From: Porphyromonadaceae bacterium UBA7048
GTDB lineage: Bacteria > Bacteroidota > Bacteroidia > Bacteroidales > Muribaculaceae
Assembly: GCA_002493945.1 (NCBI GenBank)
Contig: DLAL01000082.1
Coordinates: 1-64,000 of the forward strand
DNA: 64,000 nucleotides
Reading direction: 5' to 3'
Part shown: piece after piece, positions 7,234 to 15,134 of the stretch
How positions within the stretch are numbered: position 1 is the first letter of the stretch
Layout: each line of letters starts with the position of its first letter
Notes under the pieces: generated by a model
Seen by the model: only the letters and a program-made list of their open reading frames with translations
What the model was told of the DNA's origin: nothing
Databases searched by the model: none
Made by a program: the position numbers and the translations under genes

Positions 7234-8714
7234 CAATAGTTACGTGCGATGATTACGCGGCGCTTGGACGGTTTGCCCGTCACCATACATACGCCCGGAG
7301 TGTCGTCGCCGTCCAGAGGTATGCAGCGGATTGTGGCCTTGGTCTCGGCCTTGATGAGTTCTTCGGTCTCGGTGGTGCCGTCCCAGTGGCAGAGGAAGAA
7401 ACCGCCGTCCTCGATGCGCTGCTTGAACTCCTCGTAGCTGTCGCACACGTAGGTCTTGGCCTTGCGCATGGCCACGGCTTTTTCGTAGATATTCTTCTGG
7501 ATGTCCTCAAGGAGGGTGTTGACGTAGTCTGCGATGCCTGCCAGAGGAGCGGAGTGCTTCTCGAGGGTGTCGCGGCGCATCACTTCGACGGTGCCGTTCT
7601 CGATGTCGCGCGCACCCAGGACGAGGCGCACGGGTACGCCCTTGAGCTCGTAGTCGGCGAACTTGAATCCCGGACGCTTGTTCTCGGCGTCGTCGTACTT
7701 CACCGATATACCCAGCTCGCCGAGGCGCTTCACGATGGGCATCACCTGCTCGGTGATGGCGGCCAGCTGCTCGGCGTTCTTGTAGATAGGTATGATGACC
7801 ACCTGGATAGGAGCCAGATGAGGCGGAAGGACGAGGCCGTTGTCATCGGAGTGGGTCATGATGAGCGCGCCCATCAGACGGGTCGATACGCCCCACGAGT
7901 TGGCCCATACGTATTCGGGCTGGTTGTCCTTGTTGGCGAATGTCACGTCGAAGGCCTTGGCGAAGTTCTGTCCGAGGTTGTGCGACGTACCTGCCTGAAG
8001 GGCTTTGCCGTCCTGCATCATGGCCTCGATGGTGTAGGTGTTCAGGGCGCCGGCGAAGCGTTCGTTGGCGGTCTTGACGCCTATCTGCACCGGCATGGCC
8101 ATGTAGCGCTCGGCGAAGTCGGCGTAGAGCTTGATCATCTGTACGGTGCGTGCCTCCGACTCTTCGGCTGTGGCGTGTGCGCAGTGGCCTTCCTGCCAGA
8201 GGAATTCCGATGTGCGGAGGAACATGCGTGTGCGCATCTCCCAGCGCATCACGTTTGCCCACTGGTTGCAGAGCACGGGCAGGTCGCGCCAGCTGTGAAT
8301 CCAGTTCTTGTATGTGCCCCAGATGATGGTCTCCGACGTGGGGCGGACTATGAGTTCTTCTTCAAGACGAGCCTCGGGGTCGACGATGACGCCGCTGCCG
8401 TTAGGGTCGTTTTTCAGGCGGTAGTGAGTCACGACGGCGCACTCCTTTGCGAAGCCTTCCACGTGCTCGGCCTCGCGGCAGAGGAACGACTTCGGGATGA
8501 GAAGGGGGAAATAAGCGTTCTGTACGCCCGTCTCCTTGAACATGCGGTCAAGTGTCTGCTGCATCTTTTCCCAGATGGCGTAGCCGTAGGGCTTGATGAC
8601 CATGCAGCCGCGCACGGCGCTCTGCTCGGCGAGATCGGCCTTGACAACTAACTCGTTGTACCACTGCGAGTAGTTGTCGGCACGTTTTGTGAGATTTTTA
8701 AGTTCGATAGCCAT
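7233..8714 (-). CDS. proS: Prolyl-tRNA synthetase (archaeal/eukaryotic-type)
   Basis: This 493-residue class II aminoacyl-tRNA synthetase charges tRNA-Pro. Motif 2-type sequence (RWEMRTRMFLRTSEFLWQEGH) and motif 3-type sequence (SWGVSTRLMGALIM) are present, followed by the anticodon-binding domain and a C-terminal extension. The length and the absence of an INS editing insertion fit the shorter archaeal/eukaryotic-like ProS common in Bacteroidota. The GT2 gene is coupled downstream by a one-base stop/start overlap. A 9-bp hairpin (8740-8748 with 8757-8765) lies in the leader upstream of the start. Confidence 0.95.
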   Translation of the reverse strand: MAIELKNLTKRADNYSQWYNELVVKADLAEQSAVRGCMVIKPYGYAIWEKMQQTLDRMFKETGVQNAYFPLLIPKSFLCREAEHVEGFAKECAVVTHYRLKNDPNGSGVIVDPEARLEEELIVRPTSETIIWGTYKNWIHSWRDLPVLCNQWANVMRWEMRTRMFLRTSEFLWQEGHCAHATAEESEARTVQMIKLYADFAERYMAMPVQIGVKTANERFAGALNTYTIEAMMQDGKALQAGTSHNLGQNFAKAFDVTFANKDNQPEYVWANSWGVSTRLMGALIMTHSDDNGLVLPPHLAPIQVVIIPIYKNAEQLAAITEQVMPIVKRLGELGISVKYDDAENKRPGFKFADYELKGVPVRLVLGARDIENGTVEVMRRDTLEKHSAPLAGIADYVNTLLEDIQKNIYEKAVAMRKAKTYVCDSYEEFKQRIEDGGFFLCHWDGTTETEELIKAETKATIRCIPLDGDDTPGVCMVTGKPSKRRVIIARNY

Positions 8715-8739
8715 TTCAGCGGTTGGTTTAAATAGGTAT

Positions 8740-8765
8740 GGACGTGCACTGGGTCATGCACGTCC
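8740..8765. terminator. Hairpin between DUF3127 gene and proS
   Basis: GGACGTGCA at 8740-8748 and TGCACGTCC at 8757-8765 form a perfect 9-bp stem with an 8-nt loop. No T-run follows on the minus strand, so it may be a weak terminator, an RNA-stability element or part of the proS leader. Confidence 0.4.
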
Positions 8766-8812
8766 GGGGAAGGTTTATATCACTAAAAAGGGAGAGTGGA
8801 GAGCGTTCCGGC

Positions 8813-9190
8813 TCAAAAGGGGAATTCGTCATCGCCGCCCTGGGGCATGGGAGGGGGAGGAGGCACGGCTCCGGGAGCTGCGGTGGCGCCGGGAGCCTGC
8901 ACGGGAGCTGCAGCCGCAGGCTGCTCGATGTCGGCGCGCCAGCAGCGGATGTCGGTGTACCAGCGGCCATTGAATTCGCGTGATTCGATGTCGAAGTAGA
9001 TGGTAACGTCCTGACCTACCTGCAGATTGATTTTGTCTGCATTGTCGCCGAAGCAGGTGAACGCTATCTTGCGGGGAAACTGTCCCTCGTTGTTCTCGAT
9101 CACATATTCTTTTTTCTTCCAGGCATTACCGGCTTTCGATATACCCGATACCTCTGGGAGTGCCTGAATTACTCGTCCTTTAATTTCCAT
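8813..9190 (-). CDS. DUF3127 OB-fold-like protein with SSB-type acidic tail
   Basis: This 125-residue protein matches the DUF3127 family: the core (about 1-85) begins MEIKGRVIQALPEVSG and is predicted to be OB-fold-like, related in shape to single-stranded DNA-binding proteins. A Pro/Ala/Gly linker leads to the acidic tail GGDDEFPF, which resembles the SSB C-terminal tip (DDDIPF) that recruits repair and replication proteins. A minus-strand -7 box (TAACTTTG, 9228-9221) lies just upstream, giving a leader of roughly 25 nt. A nucleic-acid-binding role is inference from fold and tail. Confidence 0.8.
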   Translation of the reverse strand: MEIKGRVIQALPEVSGISKAGNAWKKKEYVIENNEGQFPRKIAFTCFGDNADKINLQVGQDVTIYFDIESREFNGRWYTDIRCWRADIEQPAAAAPVQAPGATAAPGAVPPPPPMPQGGDDEFPF

Positions 9191-9220
9191 TTAAAAATTT
9201 GTTGTTGTGTGTTTATGTGG

Positions 9221-9228
9221 CAAAGTTA
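9221..9228 (-). promoter_or_regulatory. -7 box of the DUF3127 gene
   Basis: The minus strand reads TAACTTTG, a perfect TAnnTTTG match, about 31-38 nt upstream of the ATG at 9190. Confidence 0.6.
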
Positions 9229-9305
9229 CGTTTTTTTTTTCGCAGTAGCAAATAATAGGTTTCCAACTTTCAATTGACATAATAAATATTAATTGATGTT
9301 AAAAT

Positions 9306-9337
9306 TTTGGACAAAGGGTATATTTGAGCTACTTTCG
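9306..9337 (+). promoter_or_regulatory. Promoter of the 9366 membrane-protein gene
   Basis: TTTG at 9306-9309 and TACTTTCG at 9330-9337 are separated by 20 bp, which fits Bacteroidota -33/-7 spacing with one mismatch in the -7 box. A perfect box TATATTTG also occurs at 9319-9326, so the exact start is uncertain. Confidence 0.45.
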
Positions 9338-9365
9338 TGCACCAAACTAATCCTATATTACCATC

Positions 9366-10130
9366 ATGAGTAATTCCGAATACATTTCGTATGAAACTCC
9401 TCAAAATCCTCAGTCTGCGGAGGCGCCTGTCGCGAAGGCGCTCGTGCGTGCGAGGTGGGCCATCGTGTCGGCGCTGTCCATCGGACTGCTGTTTTCCGTT
9501 ATGTTGATTTTTGCCTTCCGGTCAGTCTACAACACGGGCTATTACACTCTGATTAACGGATGCGAGCAGCTCATTTTCCTCGCTCTCTGGGTGCTCGGCT
9601 GCTGGCAGCTGACCCGCATGCCGCAGAAGTCGTTCCGTATAGGCGGCTGGCTTCTTGGAGCCTATGGCGTTTTCGGAAAAGTGGTTATATATCTGGACAC
9701 CTGGCTCGAAGGACTGCTGTTCGGTTCGCAGCCTTCTTTCCTTGTATGGCCTTCTCTGAATGTCATCGGCTTCATCCTCCTGCTTCTTGCCATCGCGGCG
9801 TTCTGTCATAACAGCGGCGCAAATTACGGAGCGGCTTCTCTCATTGTCGCCATCAATATGTTACTTATAGGACTGTGGTTCGTCAGGGGGCTGCCATTCC
9901 TGTCTCATGGCCTCTTTTTTCAGGAGTGTACCTATTTAGGACTGATTCTCTCAATCGGTATCATCTGGGCGTGGTGGATGTTCTTCAAATATTCGTCGCC
10001 CGAGTACGAGACAGATTCGCTGTCCTTCCGTGACATTGTGCTCAACCGTGTGACAGTCTCCGTGCTGGTGGTGACGGCCCTCATGCTCGTCACGCTTCCT
10101 TTTATCGCTAAAGTAACCTTAAATTCCTGA
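9366..10130 (+). CDS. Polytopic membrane protein, unknown
   Basis: This 254-residue protein has a polar N-terminus of about 30 residues followed by several hydrophobic segments (roughly 31-52, 60-80, 88-105, 117-138, 146-168, 175-195 and 225-245), so it is an integral inner-membrane protein. No family motif is recognised. It lies 5 bp upstream of another membrane-protein gene with which it probably forms an operon. A function cannot be assigned. Confidence 0.7.
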   Translation: MSNSEYISYETPQNPQSAEAPVAKALVRARWAIVSALSIGLLFSVMLIFAFRSVYNTGYYTLINGCEQLIFLALWVLGCWQLTRMPQKSFRIGGWLLGAYGVFGKVVIYLDTWLEGLLFGSQPSFLVWPSLNVIGFILLLLAIAAFCHNSGANYGAASLIVAINMLLIGLWFVRGLPFLSHGLFFQECTYLGLILSIGIIWAWWMFFKYSSPEYETDSLSFRDIVLNRVTVSVLVVTALMLVTLPFIAKVTLNS

Positions 10131-10135
10131 ACACT

Positions 10136-10783
10136 ATGTCATTCGCAGCTATAATCATAATGATTGCCGCCCTTGTGGCCGGTTTCTTTTTTCTCAAGAA
10201 ATTCACATCTATAGAGAGCTATTTCTTCGGAAGCGGCGACTCCGGGGCCGACGAATCGTCGAGCGGCATCCTCTTCCTTTTCGCCGCCACGGCCATCGGC
10301 GCGCTCGCCACGGCCTGGGGCATCATCGCAGGGCTGTTCGACCTCTCGTTCAGCCGTCAGGGCATAGTGTATATGAGCGTGTCGCTCGAGGCGCTCGTCA
10401 TCTTCAGCGCCATGGCCTACGTGGCTTTCCACAGCGACAGCGTAGCCCAGATGATAGGCAAGATGGTGTTCATGACCGTGTCGTGCATCATCGGCGCGCT
10501 GATGGGCGCGGCCGGTTCGGTGATAGTTTTCGCCATACTTGTCATCATGCTCTTCATCTACATTCTCGGAGCCGCGCTCTCGGACAGCTCTTCTTCGTCA
10601 TCATCCTCGTCTTCTGGCAGTTCGTCTTCAAGCAGCAGCTCGGATAACGATGAAATCCTCATCGACGTCCCCGGAGAGACGTTCCACCGCAGAGGTCGCG
10701 ATATCGGTTTCGGTCAGATCCGCGACGACCACGGCGACCTGTGGAGGCGCAACTTCGACGGCTCCCTCTCGCGCGACGAATAG
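10136..10783 (+). CDS. Membrane protein with poly-serine linker, unknown
   Basis: This 215-residue protein has about four hydrophobic segments in residues 1-145, then a run of almost pure serine (about 150-168) and a charged soluble tail (DVPGETFHRRGRDIGFGQ...). The serine tract is encoded by mixed TCT/TCA/TCC/AGC codons, so it is not a simple nucleotide repeat. The gene follows the preceding membrane gene by 5 bp. No family is recognised. Confidence 0.65.
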   Translation: MSFAAIIIMIAALVAGFFFLKKFTSIESYFFGSGDSGADESSSGILFLFAATAIGALATAWGIIAGLFDLSFSRQGIVYMSVSLEALVIFSAMAYVAFHSDSVAQMIGKMVFMTVSCIIGALMGAAGSVIVFAILVIMLFIYILGAALSDSSSSSSSSSSGSSSSSSSSDNDEILIDVPGETFHRRGRDIGFGQIRDDHGDLWRRNFDGSLSRDE

Positions 10784-10802
10784 CCGAATAATCAGTTCAG
10801 AA

Positions 10803-11681
10803 TCACTTGAATATCGCCTTGGCCTGCGCCTGCGATGCCCCGAGTTCCACAGCACGACGGGCGTCGGCGCGGGCCTCGTCCATTCTGTAGCGCGCTCGGT
10901 TCAGCCGCGCACGGCAGAGGTAGAGTCCGGGGTTGTCAGGGTACTTCGCAAGTCCGTCGGCTATGGCTGTCGACGCCTCGCTGATGCGGTCGAGCGCGAG
11001 GAGTTCCGTCGCGAGTGCGCCGAAGTACTCGGGTGAGGGGTCGTCCTTGGTGAGCCGCTGCAGATAAGGCACGGCTTCGGCATGGCGTCCTGTGGCCGTG
11101 TAGAGGCCCGAGAGGGCAGTGGCCGTGTCGATGTCGTCGGGCGCCACGGACTGCAGAACGCTGAAGTCGCGCTCGGCCGTGGCCGTGTCGCCCGTGTAGA
11201 GGGCTATGGTGCCGTGGTAGTAGAGTGCCTCGGCGTTGAGCGAGTCGGCTGCCAGCACGTCGGAGAAATCGCGGTATGCCTCGCGGTCGCGGCCGTTCTT
11301 GAGCAACACACGGGCGCGGTTGGCCAGCACCGTGCGCATGGCCGGAGCCTGACGGTGAGCCTCGTCGAGTGTGGCCAGGGCCAGCGAGTCGCGGCCCATG
11401 TAGCTGTACACCATGCCGAGATTGGAGAGCAGCAGCACGTTCTCTGCCGCACGCGGCCGCACCGACATGGCGTCGATGATTCGTGCCGCGGCCTCCTCGT
11501 AGCGTCCCTCGGCGATGGCCTGGTCAGCCTGACCGCAAAGCAGGAAGTAGGGGTCTTCCTCGTCGTCGGGCACGGCAGGCCCGGCGGCGCGGAGTCCGTG
11601 CGCCGCCGCGAGCATGACGACGACGGTTGCGCAGGCAGCAAGCAGCTTCGGCAGTCTATTTCTTAGCCGGTTCGGCAGCAT
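10803..11681 (-). CDS. Secreted TPR-repeat protein
   Basis: This 292-residue protein has an N-terminal signal sequence (residues about 10-33, VVVMLAAAHGLRAA) followed by tandem tetratricopeptide-type helical repeats such as AENVLLLSNLGMVYSYMGR and LNAEALYYHGTIALYTGD. TPR proteins act as protein-protein scaffolds; this one should sit in the periplasm. Its start overlaps the 3' end of lgt by 26 bp, so it is probably in an operon with lgt and the upstream symporter. Confidence 0.8.
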   Translation of the reverse strand: MLPNRLRNRLPKLLAACATVVVMLAAAHGLRAAGPAVPDDEEDPYFLLCGQADQAIAEGRYEEAAARIIDAMSVRPRAAENVLLLSNLGMVYSYMGRDSLALATLDEAHRQAPAMRTVLANRARVLLKNGRDREAYRDFSDVLAADSLNAEALYYHGTIALYTGDTATAERDFSVLQSVAPDDIDTATALSGLYTATGRHAEAVPYLQRLTKDDPSPEYFGALATELLALDRISEASTAIADGLAKYPDNPGLYLCRARLNRARYRMDEARADARRAVELGASQAQAKAIFK

Positions 11682-12510
11682 AGCGGTTGGGGTATTTCAG
11701 CTCTAAGCGCGGATGAATCAGCGCCCGCACTATCAGACCGATGCCGAGCAGGATGAAGGGCACGCTCAGCCACTGGCCCATGTTGAACTGCATCGTGGCC
11801 TCGAATGCCACCTGGTCGTTCTTGATGAACTCTATAAGGAAGCGCGAGCCGAAGGTGCCGACGAGGAAGGTGCCGAAGAGCAGGCCCGGACGCTCGCCGC
11901 AGTTGCGCTTCCAGTACATCCACATCATCAGCCCGAAGAGAGCCAGATAGCACAGTGCCTCATAGATCTGCGTGGGGTGGCAGGCCTGCCCGTAGTAGAG
12001 GCGGTTCCACTCCTCGGACCTCGGGAACATGAAGCCCCAGGGCAGGTCGGTGGGGTAGCCGAATATCTCCGAGTTCATCAGATTGCCTATGCGGATGAGG
12101 CAGCCGACCAGGGCGATGGCCACGGTCAGACGGTCGAAGGTCCACAGAGGATTGCGCTTAGTGGTGAATATCGAGTAGAGGATGACGGCTATGATGATGC
12201 CTATGGCTCCGCCGTGGCTGGCGAGTCCGCCCTCCCATGTGGCGAATATCTTCCACGGGTGAGCCGAGTAGTAGTCCCACTGGTAGAAGAACACGTGTCC
12301 CAGACGGGCGCCCACTATCGTGGCTATGGCCACATAGATGAGCAGTGTGCTTAGCCACGACTCGGGAGCGCCTTCGCGCTTGAACATCCGGCCTACGATG
12401 TTCACTCCGAGCCAGAATCCTATGACGAACATCATCGAGTACCACCGTATGGTGACGGGGCTGCTGATGATGTCGGGGTCGACGTTCCAGGTGATGAATG
12501 ACGGTAGCAT
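11656..12510 (-). CDS. lgt: Prolipoprotein diacylglyceryl transferase
   Basis: Lgt transfers diacylglycerol from phosphatidylglycerol to the lipobox cysteine of prelipoproteins in the inner membrane. The 284-residue multi-spanning protein carries family signatures: the HGGAIGI segment, CLIRIGNLMNSEIFG (the Lgt GRxGNFxNxE-type motif) and HPTQIYEALCYL. It is 3 bp from the symporter gene and overlaps the TPR gene. The lipoproteins made here include SusD (46999) and the PepSY-like lipoprotein (58608). Confidence 0.95.
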   Translation of the reverse strand: MLPSFITWNVDPDIISSPVTIRWYSMMFVIGFWLGVNIVGRMFKREGAPESWLSTLLIYVAIATIVGARLGHVFFYQWDYYSAHPWKIFATWEGGLASHGGAIGIIIAVILYSIFTTKRNPLWTFDRLTVAIALVGCLIRIGNLMNSEIFGYPTDLPWGFMFPRSEEWNRLYYGQACHPTQIYEALCYLALFGLMMWMYWKRNCGERPGLLFGTFLVGTFGSRFLIEFIKNDQVAFEATMQFNMGQWLSVPFILLGIGLIVRALIHPRLELKYPNRYAAEPAKK

Positions 12511-12513
12511 GGT

Positions 12514-13971
12514 CTATTTGCTTGTATGGTTGGTTGTATCGTTGCTTGTCCGGGAAGCGTTGGCGGCTTCCTTGCCGGCTTTTTCCTTGTCAAAAAATTC
12601 GCGCGTGGCCTTGCGTACCTTCGGGCTGAGCGTGAGCACGGCTATCATCGTCGGGATGGCCATCAGCGCGTAGAAGAGGTCGCAGGCTCCCACGGCGGTC
12701 TCGATAGGCACTACGGCGAACACTATCAGCGAGGCAAGGAAGAACCACGCGTAGTAGCGGCCTGCGCGCGTGCCGAAGAGATAGTTGGCGCACGACGTGC
12801 CGTAGTAGGAGTAGCTGAACATCGACGACATGGCGAAGCATATCACGATGCACATCAGCAGGATGTCGCCGGCCGGGATGCCGTTGGCGAACGCCTTCAT
12901 GGCCACCTCGAGGCCCTTGACGCCGTCGACGTTGATGTCGCCGCACAGCAGGATGGCCACGGCCGTGAGCGTGCACACAAGTCCCGAGTCGATGCTCGGG
13001 CCGAGCATGGCCACGAGTCCCTCGCGCACGGGCGAGGTGTTGTGCGAGGCGCCGTGCATGATTGACGCCGTGCCTATGCCGGCATCGTTGACCAGTGCCG
13101 CGCGCCTCGCGCCTATCAGCGCTATGCCCACGAGGGCGCCGAAGCCTGCCTTGACGTTGAAGGCTTCGCGGAATATCGATGCGAACACCCCGGGGACGCC
13201 GTGGATGTTCGTGATGATGATGTACAGGACCATGAAGAAGTACAGCCCGACCATGAACGGCACCATCACCGTGGCCACACGGGCTATGCGGCGGATGCCG
13301 CCGAGTATCACCGTGGCTACGATGGCCGCTATGGCGCAGCCGAAGAGCAGGCGGTAGGCGGGCGCGTTGTCAAGACCCAGGAAGCCGCCGACGGAGCTGA
13401 GGAACTCGCTGGACTCTATGCCTTCGGGGGTGGTGAACGTGGTCATGAAGGCCTCGGTCAGCTGGTTGGCGTTCATGATACACAGCGTGCCGAATAGGCC
13501 GGCGATGGCGAAGAACTTGGCCAGCGGACTCCACTTCGGGCCCATGCCCTGCTCGATGATGTGCATGGGGCCGCCCTGCAGGTTACCTCGGTCGTCGCGG
13601 CCCTTGTACATGATGGCCAGCACGCCTTCGTGGTACTTGGTGGCCATGCCTACCACGGCGCTCACCCACATCCAGAAGATGGCGCCCGGACCACCGATGA
13701 CCAGCGCTATGGCTACGCCGGCTATGTTGCCGAGTCCTATGGTGGCTGCTACCACCGACGCCAGTGCCTGCACCGACGATATCTGTCCTGACTGATTGTC
13801 TCCCGAGGGCTTGCGGCGCAGCTCTCTCAGAGCCGCCGGCAGCCGCCGCAGCGACACCATTCCTGACGAGAGGAACAGGTAGAGACCTCCGCCTATAAGA
13901 AGGAAAAACAGAGGATAGCCGCCGAGCAGGTCGGCGGCGTTGATTATGAATTGGCTTATTTTGTCAAACAT
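12514..13971 (-). CDS. Sodium:alanine symporter (AGCS family)
   Basis: This is a multi-spanning amino-acid:cation symporter with the AGCS signature (ATIGLGNIAGVAIALVIGGP) and further conserved segments such as GIGTASIMHGASHN. It imports alanine or glycine with sodium. I chose ATG at 13971 (MFDKISQF, 485 residues) rather than the ATG six codons upstream because a -7 box (TACCTTTG, 13984-13977) overlaps those codons and places the transcription start at or next to the A of this ATG. The mRNA would then be leaderless. lgt follows 3 bp downstream. Confidence 0.88.
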   Translation of the reverse strand: MFDKISQFIINAADLLGGYPLFFLLIGGGLYLFLSSGMVSLRRLPAALRELRRKPSGDNQSGQISSVQALASVVAATIGLGNIAGVAIALVIGGPGAIFWMWVSAVVGMATKYHEGVLAIMYKGRDDRGNLQGGPMHIIEQGMGPKWSPLAKFFAIAGLFGTLCIMNANQLTEAFMTTFTTPEGIESSEFLSSVGGFLGLDNAPAYRLLFGCAIAAIVATVILGGIRRIARVATVMVPFMVGLYFFMVLYIIITNIHGVPGVFASIFREAFNVKAGFGALVGIALIGARRAALVNDAGIGTASIMHGASHNTSPVREGLVAMLGPSIDSGLVCTLTAVAILLCGDINVDGVKGLEVAMKAFANGIPAGDILLMCIVICFAMSSMFSYSYYGTSCANYLFGTRAGRYYAWFFLASLIVFAVVPIETAVGACDLFYALMAIPTMIAVLTLSPKVRKATREFFDKEKAGKEAANASRTSNDTTNHTSK

Positions 13972-13976
13972 AGCTG

Positions 13977-13984
13977 CAAAGGTA
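13977..13984 (-). promoter_or_regulatory. -7 box immediately before symporter start
   Basis: The minus strand reads TACCTTTGCAGCTATG: a perfect -7 box whose last G is 6 nt before the ATG at 13971. This spacing implies a leaderless or nearly leaderless transcript. Confidence 0.6.
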
Positions 13985-14143
13985 AGCATTTTTCATCACA
14001 TATCGTCCCGTGCCTAACATAATTTATGGATGAACGTTAACCCCCGTTAAAGCCTTCCGGTGCAGGAGAACATATTGCCGTTTTCCGGCGTTTGGGAAAT
14101 CGACGGCTCTGAAAGCTGTCATTCAATTAAAACTATTACAATT

Positions 14144-14452
14144 ATGTGTGATCAAAACAAAGAGAAACGTTCCTACCACGTAGACCTCACTCAGGTAGTG
14201 GACGGTAAAATCCAGGAAGTGTTCAACTTCAACTTCGGCGGCCACCATGACCTCGCAGCCCTTGCACAGCTTGCCGCTCAGAAAGAGCAGCTCAGCGACA
14301 AACACGCCCGTCAGCTCGTACTCGGACTCCGGCTCATGCACCATGCACTGAAGAAGTATCCTGACAATGCTCTCTTCGCCGGCTTCCTTGCTCAGCTCAA
14401 CGACTTCAAGCATGCCCTCAAGGGCAATGGCTGCGGCTGTGGCTGCAAGTAA
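14144..14452 (+). CDS. DUF3861-like small protein with Cys-Gly tail
   Basis: This 102-residue cytoplasmic protein resembles the DUF3861 family: a beta-rich start (KRSYHVDLTQVVDGKIQEVFNF) and a helical part ending in FAGFLAQLNDFKHALKG. The ATG at 14144 (MCDQNKEKRSY) is preferred over an upstream in-frame start at 14060 because family similarity begins there. The C-terminus adds GCGCGCK, a compact Cys-rich tail that could bind metal. The function is unknown. A hairpin terminator follows at 14469-14514. Confidence 0.7.
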   Translation: MCDQNKEKRSYHVDLTQVVDGKIQEVFNFNFGGHHDLAALAQLAAQKEQLSDKHARQLVLGLRLMHHALKKYPDNALFAGFLAQLNDFKHALKGNGCGCGCK

Positions 14453-14468
14453 GCAAGTGAAATAATAC

Positions 14469-14514
14469 AAGGAGCAGTGCCGCAATTCCATGCGGCGCGG
14501 CTCCTTCGGCTTTT
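14469..14514 (+). terminator. Terminator after DUF3861-like gene
   Basis: AAGGAG (14469-14474) pairs with CTCCTT (14501-14506), and the inner GTGCCGCA (14477-14484) pairs with TGCGGCGC (14491-14498). CGGCTTTT follows. Confidence 0.6.
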
Positions 14515-14585
14515 GTCTGTCACCGTAATGGCCCACGGATGAGAACCCGACATACGCGAATAATTAATTAACGTGAAATAATCCC

Positions 14586-14625
14586 AAAAATCCACGTCCG
14601 CCATTCCGTCGGACGTGGATTTTTT
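14586..14625. terminator. Bidirectional hairpin terminator overlapping next promoter
   Basis: TCCACGTCCG (14591-14600) and CGGACGTGGA (14610-14619) form a perfect 10-bp stem with a 9-nt loop. It is flanked by an A-run (14586-14590) and a T-run (14620-14625). The -7 box of the next gene begins 2 nt later, so the terminator occupies that promoter's -33 region. Confidence 0.8.
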
Positions 14626-14626
14626 G

Positions 14627-14634
14627 TACCTTTG
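14627..14634 (+). promoter_or_regulatory. -7 box immediately before the 14640 gene
   Basis: TACCTTTG is followed by CAGAT and then the ATG at 14640, 6 nt after the final G. As with the symporter promoter at 13977-13984, this predicts a leaderless transcript. Confidence 0.6.
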
Positions 14635-14639
14635 CAGAT

Positions 14640-15134
14640 ATGAGTCCTTCCCTGATTATAGTATTAGCCTGCATCCTCGCCGTTGTCGGACTGGTGACGA
14701 TGTTTCTGCCGCGTGTCCCTGCCGTATTGGCCGGATATCTGGCTCTCGTGTCGGCGCATTTCGCCGGTGCGGTGTTCGTCAGCAGTCAGGTGCTGTGGTT
14801 CTGGGGCGTGGCTACGGCTCTTGTTCTCGGTCTCCGCGTGCTTCAGCCGCGTGCGCTGGTCGATGCCTCTCAGGGGCATTGGTTCACCGCCGCCGGCACC
14901 ATCGCGGGCGCTTTCGCCGGGTTCGCCATATCGGCCACCCAGGCGGCCGTCATCCTCGGGGGAGCCGCCGGAGCGTTCGTCGGCACAGCGGCCTTCAGCC
15001 GCACCGCCACGGGCAGTGTGCTCCGTCAGCGTCAGGGGGCTTTCGTACAGTATCTGTGCGCCAAAGGAATCCCTGCCCTTGTGTGCGCGTCCATGTCAGT
15101 GATGACACTGGCAATAGCATCTGCAGTTCTATGA
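14640..15134 (+). CDS. DUF456-like small membrane protein
   Basis: This 164-residue, almost entirely hydrophobic protein has about four to five membrane segments with Gly/Ala-rich helices (AAGTIAGAFAGFAI, AAVILGGAAGAFVGTAAF) typical of the DUF456 type. The function is unknown. Its stop overlaps the start of the next gene (ATGA at 15131-15134), indicating translational coupling. The promoter is directly abutting, as described for 14627-14634. Confidence 0.75.
   Translation: MSPSLIIVLACILAVVGLVTMFLPRVPAVLAGYLALVSAHFAGAVFVSSQVLWFWGVATALVLGLRVLQPRALVDASQGHWFTAAGTIAGAFAGFAISATQAAVILGGAAGAFVGTAAFSRTATGSVLRQRQGAFVQYLCAKGIPALVCASMSVMTLAIASAVL

Noticed and set aside
7203..8651. 482-codon plus-strand open frame over proS
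   Set aside because: The minus strand clearly encodes prolyl-tRNA synthetase; the opposite frame is low-complexity Val/Leu/His-rich shadow.
14615..15130. N-terminal extension of the DUF4919 frame
   Set aside because: It overlaps the DUF456-like gene in another frame and a terminator; the ATG at 15131 gives a proper signal peptide and an ATGA overlap.
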